Shown: one piece after another, positions 52,987 to 62,936 of the stretch
Layout of the letters: every line of letters begins with the position of its first letter
How positions within the stretch are numbered: the stretch's first letter is position 1
Origin: CAVWQV01 sp963757115
GTDB lineage: Bacteria; Pseudomonadota; Alphaproteobacteria; Acetobacterales; Acetobacteraceae
DNA: 64,000 nt
Assembly: GCA_963757115.1 (NCBI GenBank)
Contig: CAVWQV010000001.1
Location: forward strand, 62,001 to 126,000
Direction of reading: 5' to 3'
Notes under the pieces: model-generated
Told to the model about the DNA's origin: nothing
Databases searched by the model: none
The model's input: the letters and a program-made list of their open reading frames with translations, nothing else
Made by a program: the position numbers and the translations under genes

Positions 52987-54020
52987 GGCAGACCGTTTCG
53001 CATGAAATGGATTCCGGCTTCTTCCAGCACGTCGTCGAGCGCGGGCTGACGCAGATAGGTGGCGAGATCGCGCGCGAGGCGTTCCAGCGTGTGCGTGCGC
53101 ACGAAGCCGGCAAGGCCGGCCGAGCGTTGCGCGAGACGGATGGCGTCGAGCACGGCGGCCTCGACCGCGAGGCGCGCGAGCTTCACGTAATTGGCGGCGT
53201 CCTCGCCGGCATTGGCGGCCTCGGCCAGCTCGGCGCAGCGCCCGACCCAGAGCGATGCCGTTTCTTGTGCAATCAAGACTTGGCCGAAGCGGGCGCGATG
53301 GCGAGGATCGGTGTCGCGGCGGCGGACGACGAGGTCGTGGCGCAAGGCCTCGGCGAGGGCGTCCAGCCCACCCAGCAGCACCGCGAGCGTGCGCCACGCC
53401 CCGAGCGAGATTTCCGGCTGCCGCATGTAGTCGTCCGGCGCGCCGATCCAGCTTGCTTGCGGGGCGGGGATGCCGTCGAGCCGCACGGCCCCGGTCTGGG
53501 CGCCGCGCATTCCGTGCAGGTCGATCGTGTGGCCATCAAAACCCTGGCCCGGTTCGAGCGGGGCGAGCACGAGCTGCGCCTCGCCCCCTGGCAGCCGCGC
53601 GGTCACGAGGGCTCGCGTGGCGATCCCGGCGGCGGAGCCGAAGCTTTTGCGGCCTTGCAGCCGGTTGTCGAGCAGACGCACCGGGGCGTCCGCCGCTTCG
53701 GCGTCCCAGATGGCGAACAGGTGGCCGCTTGCGGCATCTGCTGCCGCGCGTGCGACCTGATCGGGGGAGCCGTAGCGCACTACGAGGCGCACGGCGTTGA
53801 CGTGGCCCTCATAGACCCGGCCGAGCGGCAAGCTTTCTCGGCCGATGCGGCGAAGCAGGGCGAGGATGTCGCGCGCGGCGGCCGGCGCCGTGCCCCAGCC
53901 GCGCCCGCCATGAAGGGCAGGGAAGGGGGCGAGCAGCAGCCCTTCCCGGCGCAGCGCGTCAAGTGCGGCAGCGGGGAAGGCATCGTCGGGGCAGGGTGCG
54001 GGGGCTGCAAGAGACGTCAT
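52983..54020 (-). CDS. Acyl-CoA dehydrogenase-like protein
   Basis: A 345-residue flavoprotein-like protein with the acyl-CoA dehydrogenase layout: helical N-terminus, beta middle (residues about 100-200: LLDNRLQGRKSFGSAAGIAT) and helical C-terminus (ANYVKLARLAVEAAVLDAIR). The usual catalytic Glu and FAD motifs are weak, so it may not be a beta-oxidation enzyme. It is paired with NodS-like methyltransferase and GT2; such sets usually also carry a PIG-L deacetylase, absent here. Confidence 0.8.
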   Translation of the reverse strand: MTSLAAPAPCPDDAFPAAALDALRREGLLLAPFPALHGGRGWGTAPAAARDILALLRRIGRESLPLGRVYEGHVNAVRLVVRYGSPDQVARAAADAASGHLFAIWDAEAADAPVRLLDNRLQGRKSFGSAAGIATRALVTARLPGGEAQLVLAPLEPGQGFDGHTIDLHGMRGAQTGAVRLDGIPAPQASWIGAPDDYMRQPEISLGAWRTLAVLLGGLDALAEALRHDLVVRRRDTDPRHRARFGQVLIAQETASLWVGRCAELAEAANAGEDAANYVKLARLAVEAAVLDAIRLAQRSAGLAGFVRTHTLERLARDLATYLRQPALDDVLEEAGIHFMRNGLP

Positions 54021-54195
54021 TGCTCGGCTCGAACGATTCTCGGTCAGGCAGGCTGCGGGTGAACTTGCCTACCGCTAAGCGGGAAAGCCTTTGCCCGGAG
54101 AAAGCACCAGTACCCGCGTACGAAATCACCGGCCGGCTGGTCGGGGTTGACGGCCTCCCTGCACATTGGGCCCGTATCTAGAAACGCAATCAGCG

Positions 54196-54351
54196 CTAGA
54201 CCACCGAGCGATGCCGCGCCGGGTTCAGTCCGCGCGGCATCAACAGCGCGAGCCCGCGCCTATTCCAAATCTCGGTGTCTAGTTTCCAGTTACCGGCCTG
54301 TTCTTTCCAGACAACTACGTGCTTGCCCTCAGCCTTGCCATCTTTCGATAC
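54196..54351 (-). pseudogene. SnoaL-like gene fragment fused to a duplicated MFS tail
   Basis: Minus-strand residues KHVVVWKEQAGNWKLDTEIW (coded by about 54262-54321) match the C-terminus typical of SnoaL/DUF4440-like proteins. Directly after come GLALLMPRGLNPARHRSVV, nearly the same as the true end of the exporter (GLALLMPPGLNPARHVSQG at 54366-54425). The two copies are about 170 bp apart. This looks like a local duplication and splice, not a working gene. Confidence 0.55.
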
Positions 54352-54365
54352 ACAACCGAGGTGGT

Positions 54366-55833
54366 TCAGCCCTGGCTGACGTGCCGCGCCGGGTTCAGCC
54401 CGGGTGGCATCAGGAGGGCGAGCCCGAGTGCTGCCACGGCGAAGGCCCCTGCGACGAAATACGTATTGCCGATCGCCTCGGCGACCAGCGCGCTCAAGCG
54501 CGCCACCTCGGCCGGCGCCAGAAGTGCCCGCGAGGCGGGTTCGAGCAGGCGATTGACCGCGCCAAGCGCGCCGGGGTCGCGCGCCGCTATCGTGGCGTTC
54601 AGCACGGCACCCGATGCGGCCGCGCCGAGCGACTGGCCGACGAAGCGCATGAACATGGCCGACGAGGTCGCCGCCCCGCGTCGCCGCCACGGGCACTGAA
54701 GCCTGGATGGAGACGATGAACACCGTGCTCCCAAGCCCCATGCCGACGCCGATCACAAACGAGCCGAGCCCGGCCCACAGCACCCCGCGCGCGGGGGTCA
54801 GCGTGATGAGGATGAGGCAGCCGACAATGAGCGACAGCGCGCCCGCGATCGCGGTCAGGCGATAGCTGGTCCGCAGCATGAGGCGCGCCGAGGCGAGGCT
54901 CGCGAGCGCCCAACTCACCGACATTGCGCCCAGCACGAGCCCGCCCGCGAGCGCGGTGCCACCCATCGTCCCCTGGACATAGGCGGGCAGGAAGGCCGCT
55001 ACTCCCATCATCAGCGCGCCGGCGGCGCAATTGCCGAGGCTGCCCAGGACGATGATCCGGTTACGCCAGAGCTCGAGCGGCAACATCGGTTCCGGCGTGC
55101 GCGCCTCGTGCCAGAGCAACGTTACGAACGATCCGGCGGCGAGTATGGCTACCGCGATCCCGGCCGGTCGGGACAGGAACGGGCCCTGCACCAACAACAC
55201 GATCAACGGGCCGATCGCTGCCAGGAGTAGCCCGGCTCCCGCGAGATCGAGACGGTGACGGCGACGGACCACGTCCTCCCGTAGGAATGCCGCAAGCATG
55301 GCGACCGAAGCGGCACCGATGGGGATGTTGACCCAGAACACGGCTTGCCAGCCCACCCGCGAAATCAGAAAGGCCCCGAGCGATGGGCCGAGCACGGCGG
55401 AAATGCCAAACACGCTGGAAACTAGGCCTTGCACCCGCCCACGCTCGGTCGGCTCGTAGATGTCGCCAAGAATTGTCGCCGCGACCGGCTGGATTGCCCC
55501 CGCGCCGATCCCTTGAAGCGTGCGGAAGGCGATCAGCGCCGCCATCCTCGATGCGAGGCCGCACAAGCCCGACCCCACCAGGAACAGCGCGCACCCGGCG
55601 TAGAACACCGGTTTGCGCCCGTACAGGTCAGCGAGCCGGCCGTAGATCGGGATCGTGACTGCCTGCGTGAGCAGGTAGACGGCGAACACCCAGGCGAACA
55701 GGTCGAACCCACCCAGCTCTGCGACGACCGTCGGCATGGCGGTCGCGACGATGGTGCTCTCCACGGCCGTCATGAACGTCGCCATGAGGCAGGCGAGCAG
55801 CACCAGCCGCCGCTCAGAGGCGCGCGGTCTCAC
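54366..55833 (-). CDS. MFS multidrug exporter, DHA2/EmrB-QacA type (one frame break)
   Basis: About 489 residues with 14 predicted membrane helices. Motif A is IYGRLADLYGRKPVFYAG, motif C-like GISAVLGPSLGAFLISRVGW; ATFMTAVESTIVATAMPTVV is the DHA2 start. The frame breaks near 54680 (3n+1), and the last 100 residues (FMRFVGQSLGAAASGAVLNA) continue in the other frame to 54366. It starts on GTG overlapping the acyl-CoA dehydrogenase stop. The proton-driven substrate is unknown. Confidence 0.88.
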
Positions 55834-57109
55834 TCGCCCAACCAGGCCGCGAGAGCATCGATTTCAGCCGGCCCGGTTAGGGATCTTGTTGAACGGAACA
55901 CCTTTGTCGACGCGAATGTCGCCGGGCAGCCCCAGCACCCGCTCGGCGATGATGTTGCGCAGGATCTCGTCCGTGCCGCCCTCGACCGCATCGCGGGAGA
56001 GCGCAGCAGCATGGCCTGGAACCGCGCCGCCGGCCTCTGCCTCGGCGGATCGATGATCACGCCGGCCTGGCCTTGCAGGTCGAGCGCGAAGCATAGCGAG
56101 CTCCTGCATCGTCGAGCCCGCCACCAGCTTGCCGATCGAGTTCTCCGGCCCGGGCGTTTCGCCCTTCGAGAGCGCGCTGATCGCCCGCATGCCGGTGAAT
56201 TTCAGCCCGGAGGCCCGGGCTGCGCAGCTGGCGAGCTTGCTTGCGCACCGCCGGGTCGTCCACCGCCGGGCCGTCCTCGAGCTCGAGCCCGCTGCACGAA
56301 GTCCGAACAGCTCGGGAAAACCGGTGACGGCGCCGCGCCGATGGAAGCGCGCTCGTTCATCAGGGTGGTGAGCGACACCTTCCAGCCCTGTCCGACCGTC
56401 GCCGAGGCGCTGGCTGTCGGGGATGCGCACGTCGGTGAAGTAGACCTCGTTGAACCCGGACTGGCCGTTGGCCTGCTTGATCGGCCGGATCTCGATCCCG
56501 GGCGAGTCCATGCGCAGGAAGAACATGGTGAGCCCCTCGTGCTTGGGCACGTTCGGGTCGGTGCGGAGTGATCAAGAGGCCCCAATGGCGTGGTGGGCGA
56601 CCGAGGTCCAGATCTTCTGGCCGTTGACGATCCAGTCGTCGCCGTCGCGCTCGGCCCGGGTGCGCAGGCCGGCGACGTCGGAGCCGCCCGCCGGCTCGCT
56701 GAACAGCTGGCACCAGATCTCCTCGCCCGGCGGCGAGGCGCGGCAGCAGCTCGCGCTTTTGCTCCTCGCTGGCCCAGGCCATAATGGTGGGGCCGCACAT
56801 GCCATGGCCGATGGTGAACAGGGCGGAGAGCTTGCCGTAGGGGCCCTCCTCCTGCCCCAAGATCACCCGCTCGATCGGCGTCGCGCCCCGGCCGCCGTAT
56901 TCCTTCGGCCAGTGCAGGCAGGCCCAGCCCGCCTCGGCCTTCTTCTTCTGCCAGGCCTTGGACGCCGCCACGGCATCGACGCTCGTCAGCCCCAGTTGCC
57001 GAACGGCGACTCTTCAGCTCGCGCTCAGCTCGTGCGGCGCGTTGGCGTCGATCCAGGCCGCGGCGTCGGCGCGGAACGCGGCTTCGGCCGGAGTGTCGTC
57101 GAAGTTCAT
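55830..57109 (-). CDS. Acyl-CoA dehydrogenase 1 (several frame breaks)
   Basis: Pieces in three frames make one acyl-CoA dehydrogenase of roughly 425 residues: MNFDDTPAEAAFRADAAAWI, then WACLHWPKEYGGRGATPIER, QLFSEPAGGSDVAGLRTRAE, DWIVNGQKIWTSVAHHA, GFNEVYFTDVRIPDSQRLGD, and EGGTDEILRNIIAERVLGLP near the catalytic end. The final AEIDALAAWLGE ends in GTGA shared with the exporter. At least six breaks are needed, too many for simple decay given the intact motifs. Start 57109 has AAGGGAACGAGG. Confidence 0.75.
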
Positions 57110-57112
57110 GCC

Positions 57113-58253
57113 TCGTTCCCTTCGGATCAGGCCGCGTTCGTTGCGGCGGCGCATGCGCTCGATCAGCAGGTCTTCCCAGGTGGATAGGGAGCCCAGCGAC
57201 AAGGCCAGCGCATTGGCGCGGCGGTAGAACAGGTGGCAGTCGAACTGCCCAGGTGAAGCCCATGCCCCCATGCACCTGGATGTTGTTCTTGGCGCAGTGC
57301 TGGAACGCCTGCGTCGCACGCGACCCGCGCGGTGGCGGCGGCCACCGGCAGCTCGCTTGCGCCGGTCGAGAGCGCCCAGGCGCCTAGTAGGCGTTGGAGC
57401 GGGCCAGGGTGGCGCTGACGTACATGTCGGCCAGCATGTGCTTGATCGCCTGGAACGAGCCGATCTGCCGGCCGAAGGCCATGCGGTCGAGGGCGTAGTC
57501 CCGCGCCATCTCCAGCGCGCGGTCGGCGCCGCCGATCTGCTCGAAGGCGATGAGCACGGCGGCTCGGTCCATCACCGCCTCGATCATGCGCCAGCCCTCG
57601 CCCGCCGGGCCGAGCGGCTCGGCAGGCGCGCCGTCGAAACCGGATGCGCGCCTGCTTGCGGCTGGGGTCGATCGTGTCGGACGGCTCGCGCTGACGCCGG
57701 GGCCGGAGAGGTCGACCAGGAACAGCCCGACGGCGCCGTCCGGCCCGTGCGCCGCGACCACGGCGAAGTCGGCGAGCGCCCGTCCGGAACCGGCGACTTC
57801 ACGCCGGTGAGCGCGCCCCGCGCAACGGTGGCTTCCGAGCCGGCTTCGGGCGTAACGACCGCCCGCGCTCTCGGCGAAGGCGAAGGTGCCGATCGACTCG
57901 CCGGACGCAAGCTTTGGCAGCCACGCGCGCTTCTGCGCCTCGCATCCGGCGAGCCGCGATGAACTCGGCCGCGAGATAGATCGATGACGAGAACGGCACC
58001 GGAGCCAGCGCCCGGCCCAACTCCTCGGCGATGACGCAGAGCTCGAGATAGCCTGCCCCGAGCCCGCCATACGCTTCCGGGATGGCCGCGCCCAGGTAAA
58101 CCCCATTTCGGCCAACGTGTCCCAGAGCGCGCGATCGAACGGCGCGTCGCCGTCCAGCACCCGGCGCACGGCGGCGGGCGGGCATTTGTCGGCCAACAGG
58201 CGCCGAGCCTGATCGCGCAGCTGCTTCTGGTCGGCGGAGAAATCGAGGTTCAT
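57113..58253 (-). CDS. Acyl-CoA dehydrogenase 2 (several frame breaks)
   Basis: Fragments form a second paralogous acyl-CoA dehydrogenase: MNLDFSADQKQLRDQARRLL, ELCVIAEELGRALAPVPFSS, TFAFAES, MIEAVMDRAAVLIAFEQIGG, DYALDRMAFGRQIGSFQAIK and the end MGAWASPGQFDCHLFYRRAN-type segment. The stop is uncertain, since the last frame reads straight into acyl-CoA dehydrogenase 1; I place the end just before it. Pairs of such dehydrogenases often act as a hetero-oligomer in sterol or cyclic-acid catabolism. Confidence 0.7.
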
Positions 58254-58321
58254 GGCCGTCTCGGACGTTCCTACTCGCGGGTAGCGTCTCGCATCCCGCG
58301 TGGACGGGCGCAAGCCCGTGG

Positions 58322-58740
58322 CTAGTCGGACGGGGACAGGCAGCCCCAGCTCGTCGCGCGAGCGATGCGAAGGGCGATCACTGGCAGCGTCTCGATTGGC
58401 ATGGTGACGTATTGGGGATACCGCGCGCGCAACGCGGCCTGCGCGCGGTCGTGCTCCTCGCCCCCAGCGAGGATTTCCCCCCGGCCCCGCAACATCACCC
58501 AACCAAGGCGAGACCAGTCCTCGTCGTAGTGATCGACAACGAAGGCTACCGACGGGTTGGCGGCGATGTTGCGCAGCCGCTTGAGCGCGCCGCCCCCAAC
58601 GCGCTTTGGCTTGGCGTCGATCGTCACGTAGAGCGTGTCGCCCAGGAGCGTGAAACAGACCGGGACGACGTGCGGCGCGCCGGCCGGGTCGGCGGTCGCC
58701 AGCCGGCCGACCCGGCCGCGTTCGACGAAGCTCCGCTCAC
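58322..58740 (-). CDS. PPOX-class (F420/FMN-type) oxidoreductase, TIGR03668-like (frame break near start)
   Basis: Residues RSFVERGRVGRLATADPAGA, VPVCFTLLGDTLY and IAANPSVAFVVDHYDEDWSR are the split-barrel PPOX signature of the TIGR03668-like group. About 139 residues. No ordinary start exists in the main frame; a GTG at 58740 one frame away would give VSGA then FVERG if one base is extra. It ends at 58322. Confidence 0.7.
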
Positions 58741-58757
58741 CGGCGGAAAGCAGAGCG

Positions 58758-59710
58758 CTACCGGCTTGCGGCGTCGATCTGCTCGACGGCGTCGCTGTCG
58801 AGCTTCACCGCCGGCGCCTTCATGATTTCCTGCAGCTGCTCGAGGTTGGTCGCGCTGACGATCGGCGCGGTGATGCTCGGGCGCGCCAACAACCAGGCGA
58901 GGGCCACTTGCGCGGGAGTGGCCCCGGCCCGCTCGGCCACCTCGTCCAAGGCCTGCCAGGACCCGCATGCCGCGCTCGTTCAGGTATTTCTCGACCCGGC
59001 TTCCTCGCGCCCGGCCGGCGAGGTCTGCCTTTGAGCGGTACTTGCCGGAAAGGAAGCCGCTCGCCAGCGAGTAATAGGTGATCACGCCGATCTTGTTCGC
59101 GAAGGCAGAGAGGCTTCGAGTGCGCCCTCGAACTCGCCCCGCTCGACGATGTTGTAGTTTGGCTGAAGGCTCTCGTAGCGCGGGAGACCGTGCTCGCGCG
59201 CTGACGGCCAATGCCTCCGCCAGCCGGGTCTGCGGTGTAGTTCGAGGCGCCGATCGCGCGGACCTTGCCCGCATCGATCAGCCGGCCATAGGTTTCCAGC
59301 GTTTCGGCGAGCGGCGTGTCCGGGTCGTCCCGATGCGACATGTAGAGGTCGATGTAGTCGGTCTGCAGCCGCCGGAGCGAGTTGTCGACTTCCTCGGTGA
59401 TCCAGGCCCGCGAGAGGCCTTTGCCGCCCTGCGGCATCTCGATGCCTACCTTGGTGCCGATGACAACACGCTCGCGCCCGCCTCGCGCCTTGAGCCAGCG
59501 GCCGATAATGGCCTCGCTTTCGCCGCCCTGGTTGCCCGGGTGCCACCGGGAATACACGTCCGCGGTGTCGATGAAGTTGAACCCGGCCCCGACGAACGCG
59601 TCCAGCAGCTTGAACGAGGTCGCCTCGTCGGCCGTCCAGCCGAACACGTTGCCGCCGAAGGCCAGCGGCGCGATGGCCAAGCCCGACCGACCGAGCTCCC
59701 GTTGTTGCAT
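58758..59710 (-). CDS. Aldo/keto reductase (several frame breaks)
   Basis: About 317 residues. RELGRSGLAIAPLAFGGNVF, FNFIDTADVYSRW (catalytic Asp/Tyr), GTKVGIEMP (Lys) and IDLYMSHRDDPDTP (His) give the complete tetrad; ITYYSLASGFLSGKYRSKAD and PAQVALAWLLARPSITAPIV follow the NADPH site. Three or four breaks between about 59225 and 58960. Members reduce or oxidise sugars and aldehydes; substrate unknown. Confidence 0.82.
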
Positions 59711-59795
59711 GTAGGCTTGCTCCCGTTTGCTCGGGACGATCTGAGCGCGTTTCGCGGCGGAGGACCAGTGAGACCGGAGGGGCAGGGGTCTGCAT

Positions 59796-60419
59796 TCAAA
59801 GCCCGTAGCTTTTGAACCTTTCGCGCGCGGCCGTCATCTCGGCCTCCGTGAGCAAGCGCGGGGTGCCGGCCGAGCGGGCGAGCAGGTACTGGCGGCACAG
59901 AGTTTCCAATTGCCGGCTCAGCAACAGGGCGTGCGCCGGATCGCGGCCGTGGACGACCATGCCGTGATTGGATAGCAGGCAGGCGCGCCGACCGGCGATC
60001 GCCCGGACAACGGCCTCGGCAAGTTCGGGCGTGCCGAACGTGACGTACCGGGCGCAGCGCACATCATCGCCGCCGAACGCCGCGATCATGTAGTGGAACG
60101 CGGGCAGGCCCTCGCCGAGGCAGGCTAGCGCCGTGCAGGCGTCAGCGTGCGTGTGGATGATGCAGCCGGCGTCGGGGCAGGCCTGATAGATGCCGGCATG
60201 CATCGACCACTCGCTCGAGGGCGGGCGGTTGCCGTCCGCTTTCCCGTCCAGCGTCATGCCTACGGTCGCCGCGTCCTCCGCGTTGGCCCCGGAGACGGTG
60301 ACGATCATACCCGGCCCGAAGCGGACGCTGACGTTCCCGGCGCTGCCGGTGTTCATCCCGAGCTGCCCGAGCGCGCGGTAGAGGTCGGCGACGGCCGCGC
60401 TCGCTCCGGCCGCGTTCAA
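59796..60419 (-). CDS. Class II aldolase/adducin-family protein
   Basis: A 207-residue zinc aldolase of the L-fuculose-phosphate type. GMNTGSAGNVSVRF is the phosphate loop, Zn ligands are CIIHTHADACTALAC (HTH) and LLSNHGMVVHG. TTG start at 60419 overlaps the upstream stop (TTGA). With the FMN hydroxyacid oxidase and aldo/keto reductase it may handle a sugar-acid breakdown. Confidence 0.9.
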   Translation of the reverse strand: MNAAGASAAVADLYRALGQLGMNTGSAGNVSVRFGPGMIVTVSGANAEDAATVGMTLDGKADGNRPPSSEWSMHAGIYQACPDAGCIIHTHADACTALACLGEGLPAFHYMIAAFGGDDVRCARYVTFGTPELAEAVVRAIAGRRACLLSNHGMVVHGRDPAHALLLSRQLETLCRQYLLARSAGTPRLLTEAEMTAARERFKSYGL

Positions 60420-61547
60420 GGGGCGGGCGTGTCGGTCGGGCGCTTGTCGGCGTAGAGCCCCATGAGCGGGAAGGCGCTGTGGACGTGCGCCTGCGCCACC
60501 GGCTCGACATTGCGGAGATAGCTGCGGTCGAGCTCCCCGAGGGACGTCACGCCGAGCAGGGCGAGCACCACGCCGACCTCGTGCTCAAGCACCTCGAGCA
60601 GCCGCGCGACGCCTGAGGCGCCGTCCGCCGCCAAACCGTAGCAGTAGAGACGTCCGACCCCCACTGCGTCGGCGCCGAGCGCGATTGCCTTGATGATGTC
60701 AGTGCCCCGGCTGAAGGCCCCGTCCACAACGACCGAGGCGCGCCCGGCCACCGCATCCACGATCTCGGGCAGCACGGCCGCCGAACCCCATCCGTGATCG
60801 AGCTGCCGCCCGCCATGGTTCGACACATACACAACGTCGACGCCGTGCTCGCAGGCGAGCGCCGCGTCCTCGCCCGTCGCGATCCCTTTCAGGATCAACG
60901 GAACCTGGTGCTTGGCCTTGAAGCGAGCGACGTCCGACCAGTTCAGCGCGGCCTGATACTCGATGCCCGTTGCCGAACTGCGCCATGGCTTGACGAACCG
61001 CTTGGTGATGTCGCGCTCCCGCCGGCTGTAGGCGGCCGTGTCGACCGTCAGGCAGAACGCCTCGTAGCCGGCCTCGAGCGCCCGGTGCACGTACTCGTCC
61101 ACCCAGGCGCCGTCTCCACGGACATACAGCTGGAATATGCGCCGCCCCGCATCGGCGGCGCGCGCCGTCGCTTCCAGGCTGGGCTGGGTCACGGAGCTGA
61201 CCATGATGGGCACGCCGAATGCCGCCGCGCCCCGCGCCGCCTCGGCCGCGCCCTCCGGATGAAAGGAACTCGAGCGAGCCCACGGGTGCGAGGAACAAAG
61301 GAAGCCGCATCGGCCGGCCGAACCAGCTGCCCGCGCCGCTCACGGACGAAACATCCCGCAGCACGCGGGGGCGGAAGGCGAGTGCGTCGAGCGCCAGCCG
61401 GTTGCGCTGCAAGGTGGTCTCGGTCTCGGTGCCGCCGACCAGATAGTCCCAGATATTGTCGGGAAGCCGCGCCCGGGCGGCCTCGACAAACTCATGGAGG
61501 CATCGCTGGTCCCCGGCGGGCTCCGTCAGGTGGGTATCCACCGGCAT
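60416..61547 (-). CDS. FMN-dependent alpha-hydroxy acid oxidase/dehydrogenase (one frame break)
   Basis: About 377 residues, L-lactate dehydrogenase/glycolate oxidase fold. LPDNIWDYLVGGTETETTLQ and LPLFLAPVG start it; VSSVTQPSLEATARA, DVVYVSNHGGRQLDHG (catalytic His) and VDGAFSRGTDIIKAIALGAD (phosphate site) follow. The frame breaks near 61260 (3n+1). Start 61547 has GAGG. Leads the aldolase by overlap. Confidence 0.9.
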
Positions 61548-61625
61548 CCTATCCTCGCCCGCCGTTTATAATCAGACCGAGGCTCGCACCCTCGGCGCGC
61601 GCGGGCAATGGGCGGCCTTGCGGGG

Positions 61626-62674
61626 CTAGTCGCCTACGGCGCGCAGCTTCGGCGCGGCGCTGAGCATCTCGTAGACCTCGACATAGTCCTCCGCCATCCG
61701 GCGCGCGGTGAAGCGCCGCTCGAACTGGCGGCGGACCCGTGCCCGGTCGAGCTCGGGCAGGCGCCGGACCGCCGCAACCGCCTCCGCCTCGTTCTGGACG
61801 ATGAAGCCCGAAACGCCTGGTCGATCACCTCTGGCACCGATCCGCGATTGAAGGCGATCACCGGAGTGCCGCACGCGATGGACTGGATCATCACCAGGCC
61901 GAAGGGCTCGGGCCAGTCGATCGGGAACGGCGAGGCATGCGCGCCGCTCAAGAATGCGGGCTTGCGGGCGTCGTCGATCTCGCCCACGAACTCCACGTGC
62001 CCTGCCGCCAGCAGCGGCCGGATGTGCTCCTCGTAATAGGCGTGATCGGCCTTGTCGATCTTGGCGGCCACCTTGAGCTTCATGCCGGCGGCGGCGGCGA
62101 TGCGGATCGCCTTGTCGATGCCCTTTTCCGGCGAGATCCGGCCAAGGAATGCCAGGTAATCCTGCTTGGCCGGCTGGGGGGTGAGCAGCGTTTCGGGAAT
62201 GCCGTGCAGCACGGTGCCGACCCAATCGAGCCGAGGCAGGGGCGCCCGCTGGCTGTCGGAGATGGACACCACGGGCACGTCCGGGAACAGGTTGAAGACC
62301 GGCGCGAACTCCGGCAAGTCGAGCCGGCCGTGCAAGGTCGTCACGAACGGCGTGCGCTGCCGCTTGAACAGCGAGAACGGAAAGTAGTCGATGTGGAAGT
62401 GCAGCACATCGAAGTCGGCCGCCTGCCGGTAGACGCGCTCCAGCATGCACATATAAACGGCAATCCAATCCTTCACGGCGGGATCGAGCCGTATGGCCCG
62501 AGGCAGGATCGGCTCGAGCCTTGCTGCGGTAACCGAGTCTCCACTGGCAAACAGGGTCACGTCGTGGCCAAGCGCAACGAGCTCCTCTGTCAGGTTAGAA
62601 ACGACCCGTTCGGTTCCACCGTAGAGTTTCGGCGGGACGGCCTCAAACAGCGGCGCCACTTGCGCGATACGCAT
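61626..62674 (-). CDS. Glycosyltransferase family 4 (one frame break)
   Basis: About 349 residues, GT-B fold. RIAQVAPLFEAVPPKLYGGT is the N-terminal acceptor part; YLAFLGRISPEKGIDKAIRI is the donor-domain lead, and EPFGLVMIQSIACGTPVIAF the EX7E sugar-nucleotide motif. The last 65 residues are in another frame after about 61825 (3n+2). ATG 62674 was chosen at the family start. Related enzymes sit in trehalose- or exopolysaccharide-type pathways; substrate unproven. Confidence 0.87.
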
Positions 62675-62936
62675 AGGTAACCAACCCCCTTCAACGCGAC
62701 ACTCGCGGACATCGAAACCGCTCAGGAGTGAACGGAGCCGCCGGTCGCCAATAAGCATCGTGCTACAGTCGGAACATGGCTACAATTCGGCGCAAATACA
62801 GCAATTCCGCAGCTTACAGCTCGCATACTCGCCAGTCGCATATTTGCAGCGCAAACCGCTGGACCCGCCGGTAAGGCGTCACTACGTATGCCGCAATTCG
62901 GTAGTGGAAATGTCATCCACGCAGGGAGGTGTTTCG

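Noticed and set aside
54196..54365. Exporter frame reading on past 54366 to 54196
   Set aside because: That frame results from the break near 54680; the true exporter end is at 54366, and the extra stretch is a duplicated tail plus a SnoaL-like fragment.
57014..57319. A fusion of acyl-CoA dehydrogenase 2 and 1 in one open frame
   Set aside because: The continuous frame joins the C-terminus of one dehydrogenase to the N-terminus of another at an ATG with its own ribosome site, so it is best read as two adjacent genes with a masked stop.
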